In this document: positions 39,483-50,567 of the stretch, one piece after another
Layout of the letters: the number at the start of each line of letters is the position of its first letter
Position numbering within the stretch: position 1 is the first letter of the stretch
Assembly (NCBI RefSeq): GCF_000735355.1
Contig: NZ_JMPI01000014.1
Location: 1-64,000 of the forward strand
Direction: 5' to 3'
Length of the DNA: 64,000 bases
Source of the DNA: Buttiauxella agrestis ATCC 33320
GTDB taxonomy: Bacteria; Pseudomonadota; Gammaproteobacteria; Enterobacterales; Enterobacteriaceae
Position numbers and translations under genes: made by a program
The notes under the pieces: generated by a model
Databases searched by the model: none
The model's input: the letters and a program-made list of their open reading frames with translations, nothing else
Told to the model about the DNA's origin: nothing

Positions 39483-39566
39483 TCAACGCTTGATTTCGCC
39501 CACCAGCCTACCGCGCAATGAAGTTGCGTTTAGTAGTAGACCTAGTAGGCGGTTGCTGCGAATCAT
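39483..39566 (-). CDS. leuL: leu operon leader peptide
   Basis: 27 codons starting at the ATG at 39566. After MIRSNR come five leucines, all CTA (CTA CTA GGT CTA CTA CTA), the rare codon used as sensor in E. coli leuL. The later NATSLRGR matches the E. coli leader (NASSLRGR). Ribosome stalling here when charged tRNA-Leu is scarce lets transcription pass the attenuator. It is one residue shorter than E. coli and has a glycine inside the leucine run. Confidence 0.92.
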   Translation of the reverse strand: MIRSNRLLGLLLNATSLRGRLVGEIKR

Positions 39567-39601
39567 GTTTCAAGCCCCAAGTGAATTTCGTTATGCATTT
39601 A

Positions 39602-39630
39602 TTGGTACTTGATCTGCTTTGCAGTGTCAA
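39602..39630 (-). promoter_or_regulatory. leu operon promoter
   Basis: On the minus strand TTGACA (39625-39630), a 17-base spacer and TACCAA (39602-39607). Transcription would start about 30 bases before leuL. The -35 box is perfect and the -10 poor. Confidence 0.65.
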
Positions 39631-40237
39631 CACTCGATTGCTTTATGCGTACATTTTGGAAGCGAAAGATTAGAGGGGGTCTTAGCGATCTGTGCTAAGG
39701 AAATCATGTTTCATAATATATATAAGAAGTATGAAAAAAGACTTCTTACTGGATCAGGTAAAATTGAAATCCTCAGAAACAATTAAAAATAATATATTTA
39801 ATAAGCGTTGTATTCATCATGGTTATGATTTGAGGGGGTTAATCATCATTTTGGTTCTATTTTAGGAATTTATCATCTTTTCTTATTGTTTGATTATGGG
39901 TAGAACGTTTGTTTCTGAAATGATGATGTTATCCATACTTAATATATTATTCACTAGGCCAATCATTGTGTGCGAAGTCATTTTGTGATTTGATTAGCAT
40001 GCTTCTGGAATCAACTGATTACGAATAAATCATATAACACCTTATATTTTCGCTTGCCTGATAGACGCTGGTGGCGTGTCGGTGCGTCAGAGCAAATGAG
40101 TTCCATAAATTTATATTTGAACAATATAAATTACGTTTTTATTCCATTATTCAACATGCTTGAATAACGAATAATAATAAAGATCACTTGCAGCGCTTAT
40201 CTGCAAAAACGGAATCGACAACTTAGTGGAGTCAGTC
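39631..40237. other. AT-rich leuL-leuO intergenic region
   Basis: About 600 bp with no credible gene, strongly AT-rich with many runs of A and T (for example around 39710-39900). In E. coli and Salmonella the same gap carries the H-NS silencer that keeps leuO off and LeuO/BglJ-RcsB activation sites. Composition here suits that, but I cannot place individual sites. Confidence 0.6.
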
Positions 40238-41182
40238 ATGTCTGATAATTATGTACAACAACCGGCAGTTCATGATGGGTTTAAACCTCAACTACGTTCT
40301 GTGGATTTAAACTTGCTCACTGTATTTGATGCCGTTATGCAGGTGCAGAATATTACCCGCGCAGCTCAATCGTTGGGAATGTCCCAGCCTGCGGTGAGTA
40401 ATGCGGTCGCTCGTTTGAAAATTATGTTCAATGATGAACTGTTTGTACGCTATGGCCGTGGCATTCAACCTACAGCGCGCGCTTTCCAGTTGTTTGGTTC
40501 GATACGCCAGGCATTGCAATTAGTCCAGAACGAACTCCCTGGTGCAGGTTTTGAACCCGGCAGCAGCGAACGAATATTTAACATCTGCGTCAGCAGTCCG
40601 TTAGACAATTTGCTGACATCCGTCATCTTTAATAATATGAAGCGCTTTGCGCCAGGTATTCAATTACTCTTTAAGTCGGCATTAAATAAAGATATTGAGC
40701 ATCAATTACGCTATCAGGAAACGGAGTTTGTTATTAGCTATACTGAATTCCGTCGTCCAGAATTTACTTGTGTACCTTTGTTTGAAGATGAAATGGTGTT
40801 GGTTGCCAGTAAAAAACATCCACGCTTAATTAAACCGCTTACAGAAGAAGATATTTATAACGAAAAGCATGCGGTAGTGTCACTTGAGCGTTTTGCATCC
40901 TTTAGTGCTCCCTGGTATCTCACCGCAGAGAAGCAAGCCTGCATTTCGTATCAAGGAATGGCGATGACTAGCGTGTTAAATGTGGTTTCGCAGACTCAGT
41001 TGGTCGCTATCGCGCCGCGCTGGCTGGTAGAAGAGTTTGCAGACTCTCTGCAGTTGCAAATATTCCCGTTACCCCTGAAAGATAACGTTTCAACTTGCTA
41101 TTTATCCTGGCATGAAGCAGCCGGACGCGATAAAGGGCATCAGTGGATGGAGAAGCTGCTTACAACGGTATGCAGTAAATAG
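40238..41182 (+). CDS. leuO: LysR-family pleiotropic regulator LeuO
   Basis: 314-residue LysR regulator, identical in length to E. coli LeuO, an H-NS antagonist controlling stress, surface and CRISPR genes. The helix-turn-helix is [41 protein letters not shown] at 40226 is in frame, but GGAG at 40228-40231 six bases before the ATG at 40238 selects the latter. It is divergent from leuABCD and upstream of ilvIH, as in E. coli. Confidence 0.97.
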   Translation: MSDNYVQQPAVHDGFKPQLRSVDLNLLTVFDAVMQVQNITRAAQSLGMSQPAVSNAVARLKIMFNDELFVRYGRGIQPTARAFQLFGSIRQALQLVQNELPGAGFEPGSSERIFNICVSSPLDNLLTSVIFNNMKRFAPGIQLLFKSALNKDIEHQLRYQETEFVISYTEFRRPEFTCVPLFEDEMVLVASKKHPRLIKPLTEEDIYNEKHAVVSLERFASFSAPWYLTAEKQACISYQGMAMTSVLNVVSQTQLVAIAPRWLVEEFADSLQLQIFPLPLKDNVSTCYLSWHEAAGRDKGHQWMEKLLTTVCSK

Positions 41183-41203
41183 ATTCAGTCTGGTAATCAA
41201 TTT

Positions 41204-41246
41204 AAGCCGGGTAGTGAAATCTATCCGGTTATTCTTTATTTTTTGT
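41204..41246 (+). terminator. Probable leuO terminator
   Basis: CCGGGTAG (41207-41214) pairs with CTATCCGG (41221-41228), with one G-U, followed by a T-rich tail. It lies 24 bp after the leuO stop. Confidence 0.7.
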
Positions 41247-41585
41247 CTTTTGTGGTTTTTTACGCTGTTGTTGATTTCGAGTTTCCCGCCCCGCTTGTTC
41301 AATAAATCCTGTGTTAATTAGATTTAACCTACAAAGCTATCATTCAGAACATTTTCAATCATAATTTTTGCTTATGCTCAGAGCTTAACTCCGCCAGGAA
41401 AGTGTTTTGCAGTATTCACAGGCAAACTCTCTTGCTGCGCCTGAAGATTGGCAATTGATTGCCTGATTTTCAACGGTTATGTTAGTTGGATTATTAAAAT
41501 TAAATGCAGGGCGCAACAACCTGCCTCAACGACTCGCAGAAATGACTTTTGCAGTCGGTCAAACACGTAAGCCTGGAGGCAAACC
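41247..41585 (+). promoter_or_regulatory. ilvIH upstream control region
   Basis: About 340 bp without a gene, AT-rich in its first half. In E. coli this stretch binds Lrp at several sites and drives ilvIH, with leucine lowering expression. I see AT-rich tracts consistent with that but no single convincing promoter. GGAGG lies seven bases before the ilvI ATG. Confidence 0.5.
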
Positions 41586-43310
41586 ATGGAGATGTTGTCA
41601 GGAGCCGAGATGGTCGTCCGGTCATTAATTGATCAGGGCGTTAAGTATGTATTCGGCTATCCCGGAGGCGCTGTACTCGATATTTACGATGCGCTTCATA
41701 CTATTGGCGGCATTGATCATGTGCTGGTACGCCATGAACAAGCAGCCGTGCATATGGCTGATGGCCTGGCGCGTGCGACGGGTGAAGTTGGTGTTGTGCT
41801 GGTCACATCTGGCCCTGGAGCCACTAATGCAATCACCGGCATTGCCACCGCGTATATGGACTCTATTCCGATGGTCGTGCTATCTGGCCAGGTCGCGACT
41901 TCGCTGATTGGTTATGATGCATTCCAGGAATGCGACATGGTGGGGATTTCGCGCCCGATCGTGAAACACAGTTTCTTAGTCAAACAAGCTGAAGATATTC
42001 CCGGCATTATCAAAAAGGCCTTCTGGCTTGCGGCAAGCGGCCGGCCAGGCCCGGTAGTGGTCGATTTGCCGAAAGACATCATGAGTCCGGCAAACAAACT
42101 GCCATATAGTTACCCTGAAACTGTCAGCATGCGTTCTTACAACCCAACAACTCAGGGGCACAAAGGGCAAATTAAGCGTGCATTACAAACGCTGTTGGCA
42201 GCTAAAAAGCGAGTTATGTACGTGGGCGGTGGGGCCATTACCTCTTCCTGTCATGATGAATTGCTCGAGCTTGCTCAGAAACTCAATATTCCCGTTGTCT
42301 CCTCTTTAATGGGCCTGGGGGCATTCCCCGGCACACATCGCCAGGCGCTTGGCATGTTAGGGATGCACGGAACCTACGAAGCCAACATGGTGATGCACAA
42401 CTCCGACGTGATTTTCGGCGTGGGTGTGCGTTTCGATGACCGTACGACTAACAATCTGGCGAAGTACTGCCCGAATGCCACCGTGCTGCATATCGACATT
42501 GATCCGACGTCGATTTCCAAAACAGTGGGGGCCGACATTCCGATTGTGGGCGATGCCCGACAAGTTCTACAGCAAATGCTGGATCTGCTGGCGCAAGAAG
42601 AGCTGCAGCAGGGCTGTGATGAAATTCGTGACTGGTGGCAGCAGATTGATCAATGGCGTGCGCGTCAGTGCCTCGAGTTTGACAGAACCAGCGACAAAAT
42701 TAAGCCACAGGCGGTCATTGAAACGATCTATCGCCTGACCAACGGCGAGGCTTATGTCACGTCTGACGTTGGGCAGCACCAGATGTTTGCCGCACTCTAT
42801 TACACCTTTGATAAACCTCGCCGTTGGATTAACTCGGGTGGCCTCGGCACGATGGGGTTCGGCCTTCCTGCGGCATTAGGGGTGAAAATGGCATTGCCGG
42901 AAGAAACCGTGGTTTGTGTGACGGGCGATGGCAGTATTCAGATGAATATCCAGGAGCTTTCTACCGCGCTGCAATACGGCTTGCCAGTGCTGGTGCTCAA
43001 TCTCAATAACCGCTATCTCGGTATGGTGAAGCAGTGGCAGGATATGATTTATTCTGGCCGCCATTCCCAGTCCTATATGGAATCTTTACCTGATTTCGTA
43101 CGTATAGCTGAAGCATACGGGCATGTCGGGATCCGTATCAGCGAACCGCAAGAACTGGAAAGCAAACTAATTGAAGCACTAGAAGCGGTGCGTAATCAGC
43201 GTCTGGTCTTTGTTGACGTCACTGTTGATGGCACTGAGCATGTCTACCCAATGCAAATCCGTGGCGGTGGTATGGATGAGATGTGGTTAAGCAAAACGGA
43301 GAGAACCTGA
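41586..43310 (+). CDS. ilvI: Acetolactate synthase III large subunit
   Basis: 574-residue thiamine-diphosphate enzyme forming acetolactate and acetohydroxybutyrate, the first common step to valine, leucine and isoleucine. The catalytic Glu is in [13 protein letters not shown]; the FAD-fold middle domain and the ThDP motif [19 protein letters not shown]...NLNN are intact. Same length as E. coli. The ilvH start follows two bases after the stop. Confidence 0.98.
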   Translation: MEMLSGAEMVVRSLIDQGVKYVFGYPGGAVLDIYDALHTIGGIDHVLVRHEQAAVHMADGLARATGEVGVVLVTSGPGATNAITGIATAYMDSIPMVVLSGQVATSLIGYDAFQECDMVGISRPIVKHSFLVKQAEDIPGIIKKAFWLAASGRPGPVVVDLPKDIMSPANKLPYSYPETVSMRSYNPTTQGHKGQIKRALQTLLAAKKRVMYVGGGAITSSCHDELLELAQKLNIPVVSSLMGLGAFPGTHRQALGMLGMHGTYEANMVMHNSDVIFGVGVRFDDRTTNNLAKYCPNATVLHIDIDPTSISKTVGADIPIVGDARQVLQQMLDLLAQEELQQGCDEIRDWWQQIDQWRARQCLEFDRTSDKIKPQAVIETIYRLTNGEAYVTSDVGQHQMFAALYYTFDKPRRWINSGGLGTMGFGLPAALGVKMALPEETVVCVTGDGSIQMNIQELSTALQYGLPVLVLNLNNRYLGMVKQWQDMIYSGRHSQSYMESLPDFVRIAEAYGHVGIRISEPQELESKLIEALEAVRNQRLVFVDVTVDGTEHVYPMQIRGGGMDEMWLSKTERT

Positions 43311-43312
43311 TT

Positions 43313-43804
43313 ATGCGCCGGATATTGTCTGTATTACTCGAAAATGAGTCCGGGGCGCTATCCCGGGTTATTGGCTTATTTGCTCAGCGCGGTTACAACA
43401 TAGAGAGTTTGACTGTTGCACCGACTGACGATCCCACACTTTCGCGCATGACTATTCAAACCGTTGGCGACGCAAAAGTGCTGGAACAGATTGAAAAACA
43501 ACTTCACAAGCTGGTGGATGTTCTGCGCGTCAGCGAACTGGTGCAGGGCGCTCATGTTGAACGTGAAATCATGCTAGTGAAAGTGCAGGCCAGTGGCTAC
43601 GGGCGTGAAGAAGTGAAGCGCAATGCGGAAATCTTCCGTGGGCAAATCATTGATGTCACGCCGACGCTTTATACCGTTCAGTTAGCGGGGACCAGCGACA
43701 AACTGGATGCTTTCTTGAATACCATCCGTGAAGTGGCCAAAATTGTCGAAGTGGCACGCTCAGGTATTGTCGGCGTATCCCGCGGCGATAAGATCATGCG
43801 CTAG
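43313..43804 (+). CDS. ilvH: Acetolactate synthase III small (regulatory) subunit
   Basis: 163-residue regulatory subunit giving valine feedback inhibition. The N-terminal ACT domain is [32 protein letters not shown], with the valine-binding Gly/Asn positions kept; the C-terminal domain covers about 80-163. The ATG at 43313 follows the ilvI stop after two bases. A terminator follows. Confidence 0.98.
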   Translation: MRRILSVLLENESGALSRVIGLFAQRGYNIESLTVAPTDDPTLSRMTIQTVGDAKVLEQIEKQLHKLVDVLRVSELVQGAHVEREIMLVKVQASGYGREEVKRNAEIFRGQIIDVTPTLYTVQLAGTSDKLDAFLNTIREVAKIVEVARSGIVGVSRGDKIMR

Positions 43805-43827
43805 CCTGTGAAAGGCATCTAAAAACT

Positions 43828-43856
43828 AACCCGGTAACCTGAACCGGGTTTTTTTT
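43828..43856 (+). terminator. Rho-independent terminator of ilvIH
   Basis: AACCCGG (43828-43834) pairs with CCGGGTT (43844-43850), then further T to 43856. Confidence 0.9.
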
Positions 43857-43975
43857 GCAATTTGCGCGGCAACTGCCAGCAAAAGCGGTTGCCCGAGGTA
43901 TTATTCTGCGCTTAGATGATAAAAATGAAACCATGACCAGGGTATGGTTATGGAAATCCTAAATAAGGGGCTACT

Positions 43976-44980
43976 GTGAAATTGGATGAAATCGCGCGCC
44001 TGGCTGGAGTTTCGCGCACCACGGCGAGCTACGTCATCAACGGTAAGGCAAAGCAGTATCGCGTTAGCGATAAGACCGTTGAGAAAGTCATGGCGGTTGT
44101 ACGCGAACATAACTACCACCCGAATGCGGTGGCCGCAGGACTACGTGCCGGGCGCACGCGTTCTATCGGATTAGTGATTCCAGATCTTGAGAACACCAGT
44201 TATACCCGTATCGCTAACTATCTGGAGCGTCAGGCTCGCCAGCGTGGCTACCAACTGCTGATAGCCTGTTCTGAAGATCAGCCTGATAATGAAATGCGTT
44301 GCATTGAGCATCTTTTGCAGCGACAGGTTGATGCGATCATCGTTTCTACCTCATTGCCACCTGAACACCCTTTTTATCAACGTTGGGCAAACGATCCTTT
44401 CCCCATTATTGCGCTCGACAGAGCCTTAGACCGTGAAAACTTCATAAGTGTCGTGGGCGCCGACCAGGAAGATGCAGAAATGCTGGCCAGCGAGCTGCGT
44501 ACTTTCCCTGCGGAAACCGTACTTTATCTCGGCGCGCTGCCTGAGCTTTCTGTCAGTTACCTGCGTGAACAAGGTTTCCGTACCGCGTGGAAAGACGACC
44601 CGCGTGAAGTGCATTTCTTATACGCTAATAGTTACGAACGTGAAGCCGCAGCACAACTATTTGATAAATGGCTGGAAACACACCCCATGCCGCAGGCGTT
44701 GTACACCACTTCATTTGCATTATTACAAGGTGTGATGGATGTTACATTGCGTCGTGAAGGGCAACTGCCATCTGAACTGGCGATAGCGACCTTTGGCGAT
44801 AATGAACTGCTCGATTTCCTACAATGCCCTGTACTGGCTGTCGCACAGCGTCACCGTGATGTCGCAGAGCGCGTGCTTGAACTGGTTTTGGCAAGTCTGG
44901 ATGAGCCTCGTAAACCGAAGGCCGGGTTGACGCGTATTCGCCGTAATCTTTATCGCCGTGGTAGTTTGAGCCGCCGCTAA
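43976..44980 (+). CDS. cra: Catabolite repressor/activator Cra (FruR)
   Basis: 334-residue LacI-family global regulator of carbon flux, released from DNA by fructose 1-phosphate or fructose 1,6-bisphosphate. The helix-turn-helix is [30 protein letters not shown]; the hinge and sugar-phosphate domain follow. The start is GTG, as in E. coli, after AAGGGG. Its DNA-binding loop resembles that of the LacI regulator in the fuc locus. Confidence 0.97.
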   Translation: MKLDEIARLAGVSRTTASYVINGKAKQYRVSDKTVEKVMAVVREHNYHPNAVAAGLRAGRTRSIGLVIPDLENTSYTRIANYLERQARQRGYQLLIACSEDQPDNEMRCIEHLLQRQVDAIIVSTSLPPEHPFYQRWANDPFPIIALDRALDRENFISVVGADQEDAEMLASELRTFPAETVLYLGALPELSVSYLREQGFRTAWKDDPREVHFLYANSYEREAAAQLFDKWLETHPMPQALYTTSFALLQGVMDVTLRREGQLPSELAIATFGDNELLDFLQCPVLAVAQRHRDVAERVLELVLASLDEPRKPKAGLTRIRRNLYRRGSLSRR

Positions 44981-44984
44981 CAAG

Positions 44985-45017
44985 TGATGGCAGTTACCGG
45001 CTGCCATTCTTAATTAA
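44985..45017 (+). terminator. Probable cra terminator
   Basis: ATGGCAG (44987-44993) pairs with CTGCCAT (45001-45007) and TCTTAATT follows. The U tract is interrupted. The sequence from 45018 to 45454 is AT-rich at first and holds no gene that I can support. Confidence 0.6.
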
Positions 45018-45454
45018 GATTATTCCCGTGTTAATTCCCTTATTTAAACAGGTAATTATTTTTCATTAGTAATTGAAGAACTCTTATTACGGAATCGATA
45101 TAATTTCGCTCCCTTGAATTATTTTGTTACACAGCAAAGTGTAAAAATGCCGGATAATTAAACAATAGATAACCATCCCCAATCAAACTAACCCGCCAGC
45201 CCACGTTTCGCCTGCATCTGGCGCTGTTAACCTTCCGCGAAATACCTTAAAATGCCGACCGCGTCGCAAACTGAACACTTCATATTTTACCTGTCAGGTT
45301 TTCAGTCGATTTAACGATATTTATGCTTATTGATCTTTTTTCTTTCAAATATTCATAACGTTAATTTTGCATCGTGGATGTAGCGCCTTTTCACGCCAGT
45401 CATTTATCAATCGCTTAGGAGATGGAAATTATTTCTATTAGCGTTGTAGCTTGC

Positions 45455-45484
45455 TTGACAAGGTTTTCCTCCGCTCCGTAAACT
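45455..45484 (+). promoter_or_regulatory. mra promoter of the dcw cluster
   Basis: TTGACA (45455-45460), an 18-base spacer and TAAACT (45479-45484), matching the E. coli Pmra layout. It lies about 60 bp before mraZ and is the main entry for transcription of the division and cell-wall genes. Confidence 0.85.
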
Positions 45485-45492
45485 CCTTTAGG

Positions 45493-45517
45493 TGGGATTT
45501 TGTGGGTCAAAGTGGTG
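45493..45517 (+). promoter_or_regulatory. MraZ operator repeats
   Basis: TGGGA (45493), TGGGT (45503) and TGGTG (45513) recur every ten bases just after the mra promoter. MraZ is known to bind TGGGN direct repeats here and repress the cluster. The third repeat is imperfect. Confidence 0.8.
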
Positions 45518-45545
45518 GAAAGGGGAATTTAAGGGTGAGGCTGGC

Positions 45546-46004
45546 ATGTTCCGTGGGGCAACATTAGTCAATCTCGACAGCAAAGGGCGGCTTGCCGTAC
45601 CTACCCGTTACCGGGAAAAGCTTGTCGAAACCTCTGAAGGTCAGATGGTTTGTACCATCGACATCCATCACCCATGCCTGCTGCTTTATACCCTTCCCGA
45701 GTGGGAAATTATTGAACAAAAGCTAGCTCGTCTGTCGAGCATGAACCCGGTAGAGCGTCGCGTGCAGCGACTGTTACTTGGGCATGCCAGTGAATGTCAG
45801 ATGGATAGCGCCGGGCGATTGTTGCTGGCACCCGTTTTGCGCCAACACGCCGGGCTAACCAAAGAAGTGATGCTGGTTGGGCAGTTCAATAAGTTTGAAC
45901 TGTGGGATGAAACGACCTGGCATCAACAGGTCAAGGAAGACATCGACGCTGAGCAGGCCACGACGACTACGTTGTCGGATAGGCTGCAGGACTTGTCACT
46001 ATAA
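45546..46004 (+). CDS. mraZ: Transcriptional regulator MraZ
   Basis: 152-residue double AbrB/SpoVT-fold protein that represses the mra promoter. Two swapped-hairpin repeats are visible: [18 protein letters not shown] and [24 protein letters not shown] precedes the ATG at 45546; the frame opens earlier at 45492 inside the operator repeats. First gene of the dcw cluster, followed three bases later by rsmH. Confidence 0.97.
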   Translation: MFRGATLVNLDSKGRLAVPTRYREKLVETSEGQMVCTIDIHHPCLLLYTLPEWEIIEQKLARLSSMNPVERRVQRLLLGHASECQMDSAGRLLLAPVLRQHAGLTKEVMLVGQFNKFELWDETTWHQQVKEDIDAEQATTTTLSDRLQDLSL

Positions 46005-46007
46005 ATA

Positions 46008-46949
46008 ATGATGGAAAATTTTAAACATACTTCGGTGCTGCTTGATGAGGCCGTGAATGGTCTCAACATTCGTCAGGATGGCATCTACATTGATGGCACA
46101 TTTGGTCGTGGCGGCCATTCTCGCTTGATTCTTACCCAACTGGGGCCAGAAGGACGCTTGCTGGCTATCGACCGCGATCCGCAAGCTATTGCAGCGGCAC
46201 AAGCCATCGATGACCCGCGCTTCTCTATCATTCACGGGCCTTTCTCTGAATTAGCCGAATACGCCAGTGAACGCGATCTGTTGGGAAAAATTGACGGCAT
46301 TTTGCTGGATCTTGGCGTTTCTTCTCCGCAGCTTGACGATGCCGAACGCGGTTTCTCGTTTATGCGTGACGGCCCGCTGGACATGCGTATGGACCCAACT
46401 CGTGGTCAATCTGCCGCGCAATGGTTGCTCAGCGCTGACGAAGCTGACATCGCCTGGGTTATCAAAACCTATGGTGAAGAGAAATTCGGCAAGCGTATCG
46501 CGCGCGCCATTATTGAGCGCAACCGCGAACAACCCATGACTCGTACCAAAGAGCTGGCGACGGTTGTGGCAGCGGCAATGCCGGTGAAAGACAAGTTCAA
46601 ACACCCGGCAACGCGCACGTTCCAGGCTATCCGTATTTGGATCAACAGCGAACTTGAAGAGATTGAGAAGGCGCTGAAAGGCTCGATTCCCACTCTGTCT
46701 CCAGGCGGTCGCCTGTCGATAATCAGTTTCCACTCTTTGGAAGACCGAATTGTTAAACGCTTTATGCGTGAAAACACCCGTGGGCCACAGGTTCCGGCCG
46801 GTTTGCCAATGACTGAAGCTCAGTTGAATAAGCTTGGCGGCAGATATTTAAAATCTATTGGCAAAATGATGCCAGGTGATGAAGAAGTGGCGGAAAACCC
46901 GCGCGCACGCAGTTCGGTACTGCGTATCGCTGAAAGGACGAACGCATGA
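46008..46949 (+). CDS. rsmH: 16S rRNA (cytosine-1402-N4)-methyltransferase
   Basis: 313-residue SAM-dependent enzyme (formerly MraW) acting on C1402 in the 30S decoding site. Motif I is [30 protein letters not shown] and [13 protein letters not shown] are conserved. A second ATG directly follows the first. Its end overlaps ftsL by four bases. Confidence 0.98.
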   Translation: MMENFKHTSVLLDEAVNGLNIRQDGIYIDGTFGRGGHSRLILTQLGPEGRLLAIDRDPQAIAAAQAIDDPRFSIIHGPFSELAEYASERDLLGKIDGILLDLGVSSPQLDDAERGFSFMRDGPLDMRMDPTRGQSAAQWLLSADEADIAWVIKTYGEEKFGKRIARAIIERNREQPMTRTKELATVVAAAMPVKDKFKHPATRTFQAIRIWINSELEEIEKALKGSIPTLSPGGRLSIISFHSLEDRIVKRFMRENTRGPQVPAGLPMTEAQLNKLGGRYLKSIGKMMPGDEEVAENPRARSSVLRIAERTNA

Positions 46950-47311
46950 TTAACAAAGTGGCAGAAACCCTAAGCAAAGTTACTGGTCAATTGAGCAGTG
47001 GCGAACGCCATGCATTACCTGCGGTGATTGGTGGTGATTTATTGCGTCATGGGAAAATGCCACTGATTTTGTTCACCGCCATTATCGTTACCGCCATTTT
47101 TGTCGTCACCACCGCGCACCATACCCGCTTGCTTACTGCGCAACGTGAGCAAATGGTGGTTGAGCGTGACGCGCTGGATATTGAATGGCGCAACCTGATT
47201 CTGGAAGAAAACGCACTCGGCGATCATAGCCGGGTGGAGCGGGTCGCAACGGAAAAGCTGCAATTGCAGCATGTTGACCCATCGCAGGAAAACATTGTAG
47301 TTCAGCAATAA
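46946..47311 (+). CDS. ftsL: Cell division protein FtsL
   Basis: 121-residue bitopic membrane protein of the FtsQLB divisome complex. Short cytoplasmic part, membrane helix about 36-57 ([21 protein letters not shown]), then a periplasmic coiled coil with leucine spacing ([25 protein letters not shown]). It overlaps rsmH by ATGA. Confidence 0.97.
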   Translation: MINKVAETLSKVTGQLSSGERHALPAVIGGDLLRHGKMPLILFTAIIVTAIFVVTTAHHTRLLTAQREQMVVERDALDIEWRNLILEENALGDHSRVERVATEKLQLQHVDPSQENIVVQQ

Positions 47312-47326
47312 GGAATCGCGTGGCAG

Positions 47327-49093
47327 ATGAGAGCAGCGGCAAAAACGCTTAAACCGAAACGCCAGGAAGAACAGGCCAACTTTGTAAGTTGGCGTTTTGC
47401 GTTGCTTTGCGGTTGCATTTTGCTGGCGCTGGTTTTCCTGTTGGGGCGCGTTGCCTGGCTGCAAATCATCGCGCCAGACATGCTGGTACGCCAGGGCGAT
47501 ATGCGTTCCTTGCGTGTGCAGGAAGTCTCAACTTCCCGTGGCATGATTAGCGACCGTGCAGGCCGCCCGTTGGCCGTCAGTGTGCCAGTTAAGGCGATTT
47601 GGGCTGACCCGAAAGAGTTGCACGACGCAGGCGGCATTACGCTGGATAACCGCTGGAAAGCGTTGGCGGATGCCCTGAAAATCCCTCTCGATCAGCTCGC
47701 TTCCCGCGTTAACAGCAACCCGAAAGGTCGCTTTATTTATCTGGCACGTCAGGTAAACCCGGACATTGGCGATTACATCAAAAAACTCAAACTTCCGGGG
47801 ATTCATCTCCGTGAGGAATCTCGTCGCTACTACCCTTCAGGCGAAGTAACTGCTCACCTCATTGGCTTCACCAACGTTGATAGTCAGGGGATTGAAGGCG
47901 TTGAGAAGAGCTTTGATAAATGGCTAACCGGGCAACCGGGTGAGCGTATTGTGCGTAAAGACCGCTTTGGTCGCGTGATTGAAGACATCTCTTCAACCGA
48001 CAGCCAGGCTGCTCACAACCTTGCGTTGAGCATTGATGAACGCTTACAGGCCTTGGTTTACCGCGAGCTAAACAACGCCGTAGCCTTTAACAAAGCCGAG
48101 TCGGGCAGTGCGGTGCTGGTGGATGTGAATACCGGTGAAGTTCTGGCGATGGCAAACAGCCCGTCTTACAACCCAAATAATCTGAGCGGCACGCCAAAAG
48201 ATGTGATGCGTAACCGTACCATCACGGACGTTTTCGAGCCGGGTTCGACAGTCAAACCGATGGTTGTCATGACCGCGCTGCAACGTGGCGTCGTGCGTGA
48301 AAATACCGTTCTGAATACCGTGCCGTACCGCATCAATGGTCATGAGATCAAAGATGTGGCGCGCTACAGCGAATTGACCCTTACCGGGGTGCTACAGAAG
48401 TCGAGTAACGTCGGGGTTTCAAAACTGGCGTTAGCGATGCCCTCCTCAGCGTTAGTAGATACTTACTCACGTTTTGGATTGGGAAAAGCGACCAACTTGG
48501 GGCTGGTCGGAGAACGCAGTGGCTTATATCCGCAAAAACAACGGTGGTCTGACATAGAGAGGGCCACCTTCTCTTTCGGCTACGGGCTAATGGTAACCCC
48601 GTTACAGTTAGCGCGAGTCTACGCAACGATTGGCAGCTACGGCGTTTATCGCCCACTGTCGATTACGAAGGTTGATCCGCCGGTTCCTGGTGAACGTATT
48701 TTCCCGGAACCGCTGGTGCGTACCGTCGTCCATATGATGGAAAGTGTGGCATTACCCGGTGGTGGTGGCGTGAAAGCAGCCATCAAGGGATACCGCATCG
48801 CCATTAAAACCGGTACGGCGAAAAAAGTCGGTCCGGATGGAAAATACGTTAACAAATACATTGCTTACACCGCAGGCGTTGCGCCAGCGAGTAACCCTCG
48901 ATTTGCATTGGTTGTGGTGATCAACGACCCACAAGCAGGGAAATATTACGGTGGTGCCGTCTCTGCACCTGTGTTCGGTGCCATCATGGGCGGCGTTCTG
49001 CGCACCATGAATATCGAACCGGATGCTCTGGCGACAGGTGAAAAAAGTGAATTTGTAATTAATCAAAATGAGGGATCAGGTGGCAGATCGTAA
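47327..49093 (+). CDS. ftsI: Peptidoglycan transpeptidase FtsI (PBP3)
   Basis: 588-residue septal class B penicillin-binding protein, same length as E. coli. Membrane anchor about 24-40. The transpeptidase motifs are EPGSTVKPM (SxxK), KSSNVG (SxN) and IKTGTAKK (KTG). The C-terminal tail after residue 577, cut off in E. coli by Prc, is present. It overlaps murE by 14 bases. Confidence 0.98.
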   Translation: MRAAAKTLKPKRQEEQANFVSWRFALLCGCILLALVFLLGRVAWLQIIAPDMLVRQGDMRSLRVQEVSTSRGMISDRAGRPLAVSVPVKAIWADPKELHDAGGITLDNRWKALADALKIPLDQLASRVNSNPKGRFIYLARQVNPDIGDYIKKLKLPGIHLREESRRYYPSGEVTAHLIGFTNVDSQGIEGVEKSFDKWLTGQPGERIVRKDRFGRVIEDISSTDSQAAHNLALSIDERLQALVYRELNNAVAFNKAESGSAVLVDVNTGEVLAMANSPSYNPNNLSGTPKDVMRNRTITDVFEPGSTVKPMVVMTALQRGVVRENTVLNTVPYRINGHEIKDVARYSELTLTGVLQKSSNVGVSKLALAMPSSALVDTYSRFGLGKATNLGLVGERSGLYPQKQRWSDIERATFSFGYGLMVTPLQLARVYATIGSYGVYRPLSITKVDPPVPGERIFPEPLVRTVVHMMESVALPGGGGVKAAIKGYRIAIKTGTAKKVGPDGKYVNKYIAYTAGVAPASNPRFALVVVINDPQAGKYYGGAVSAPVFGAIMGGVLRTMNIEPDALATGEKSEFVINQNEGSGGRS

Positions 49094-50567
49094 TTTGCGC
49101 GACCTTCTCGCTCCGTGGGTGCCAGAGTTGCCTTCGAGAGTACTGCGAGAAATGACACTCGATAGCCGCGTGGCGGCTTCGGGCGACCTTTTTGTGGCTA
49201 TAGTCGGTCATCAGGCGGACGGGCGTCGATATATCCCGCAGGCAATAGCGCAAGGTGTGGCCGCTGTTGTTGCTGAAGCTGAAGGCGAGGCAACTGACGG
49301 CGAAATCCGTGAAATGCACGGTGTGCCCGTGATTTATCTGAGCCAACTGCATCAACGTCTTTCTGCTCTGGCTGGGCGTTTTTACCACCAGCCCTCGAGC
49401 GCGTTGCGCCTGGTTGGCGTAACTGGCACTAACGGCAAAACCACTACGGCTCAATTGCTGGCGCAGTGGAGCCAGTTATTAGGCGAAACCAGTGCGGTGA
49501 TGGGTACCGTGGGCAATGGCCTGCTGGGTCAAGTCAAACCTACCGAAAATACCACTGGCTCTGCCGTCGATGTACAGCAAGTGCTTGCTAACCTGGCTGA
49601 ACAGGGGGCGAGCTTTGCCGCAATGGAAGTTTCTTCCCATGGCCTGGTTCAGCACCGGGTTGCTGCACTGAAATTTGCCGCTAGCGTGTTCACTAACCTG
49701 AGCCGCGATCACCTTGATTACCATGGCGATATGGCGGGCTATGAAGCGGCTAAATGGCTGCTGTTTTCAGAACACGATTACGGCCATGCCGTTATTAATG
49801 CTGATGATGAAGTCGGACGCAAATGGCTGGCGCGTTTGCCTGATGCCGTTGCGGTTACGATGGAAAACAATTTACAGCCTGACTGTCGTGGCCGCTGGTT
49901 GAAAGCAACCAATGTGCATTATCACGACGGCGGGGCGACCGTTCAGTTCAGTTCCTCCTGGGGTGACGGGGAAATTGAAAGCCGCCTGATGGGGGCTTTT
50001 AACGTCAGCAATCTGTTATTGGCGCTCGCGACTTTGCTGGTTCTTGAGTACCCAATCGACGAACTGCTGAAAACGGCACCAAGCCTGCAGCCTGTTTGCG
50101 GTCGCATGGAAGTATTCAGTGCTCCGGGTAAACCGACAGTGGTGGTGGATTATGCCCACACGCCGGATGCCCTTGAAAAAGCATTACAAGCCGCTCGTTT
50201 ACATTGCAGCGGCAAGCTGTGGTGTGTGTTCGGATGCGGCGGTGACCGCGATAAAGGCAAGCGCCCAATTATGGGTGGCATAGCCGAGCAATATGCGGAT
50301 GTAGTGGTCGTTACCGATGACAACCCGCGTACTGAAGAGCCGAAAGCCATTGTTGCCGATATCCTAGTTGGCATGCTGGATGCGGGCCGTGCTCATGTGG
50401 TTTCCGGGCGCGCCGAAGCGGTAACAAACGCCATTATGCAGGCGAAAGAGAATGATGTGGTTCTGGTGGCAGGCAAAGGTCACGAGGATTATCAGATTGT
50501 TGGAACGCAGCGCCTGGATTACTCCGACCGCATTACCGCCGCTCGCTTGTTGGGGGTTTTGGCATGA
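49080..50567 (+). CDS. murE: UDP-MurNAc-L-Ala-D-Glu:mDAP ligase
   Basis: 495-residue cytosolic Mur ligase adding meso-diaminopimelate. P-loop [13 protein letters not shown], the mDAP-specific DDNPRTEEP and the carbamylated-Lys region are present. I choose the GTG at 49080, which matches the E. coli start and has GAGGGA upstream; an ATG four codons earlier at 49068 is possible. Overlaps ftsI upstream and murF downstream. Confidence 0.97.
   Translation: MADRNLRDLLAPWVPELPSRVLREMTLDSRVAASGDLFVAIVGHQADGRRYIPQAIAQGVAAVVAEAEGEATDGEIREMHGVPVIYLSQLHQRLSALAGRFYHQPSSALRLVGVTGTNGKTTTAQLLAQWSQLLGETSAVMGTVGNGLLGQVKPTENTTGSAVDVQQVLANLAEQGASFAAMEVSSHGLVQHRVAALKFAASVFTNLSRDHLDYHGDMAGYEAAKWLLFSEHDYGHAVINADDEVGRKWLARLPDAVAVTMENNLQPDCRGRWLKATNVHYHDGGATVQFSSSWGDGEIESRLMGAFNVSNLLLALATLLVLEYPIDELLKTAPSLQPVCGRMEVFSAPGKPTVVVDYAHTPDALEKALQAARLHCSGKLWCVFGCGGDRDKGKRPIMGGIAEQYADVVVVTDDNPRTEEPKAIVADILVGMLDAGRAHVVSGRAEAVTNAIMQAKENDVVLVAGKGHEDYQIVGTQRLDYSDRITAARLLGVLA

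Noticed and set aside
39434..39566. Riboswitch upstream of leuA
   Set aside because: The structure is fully explained by the leucine leader peptide and its attenuator hairpin.
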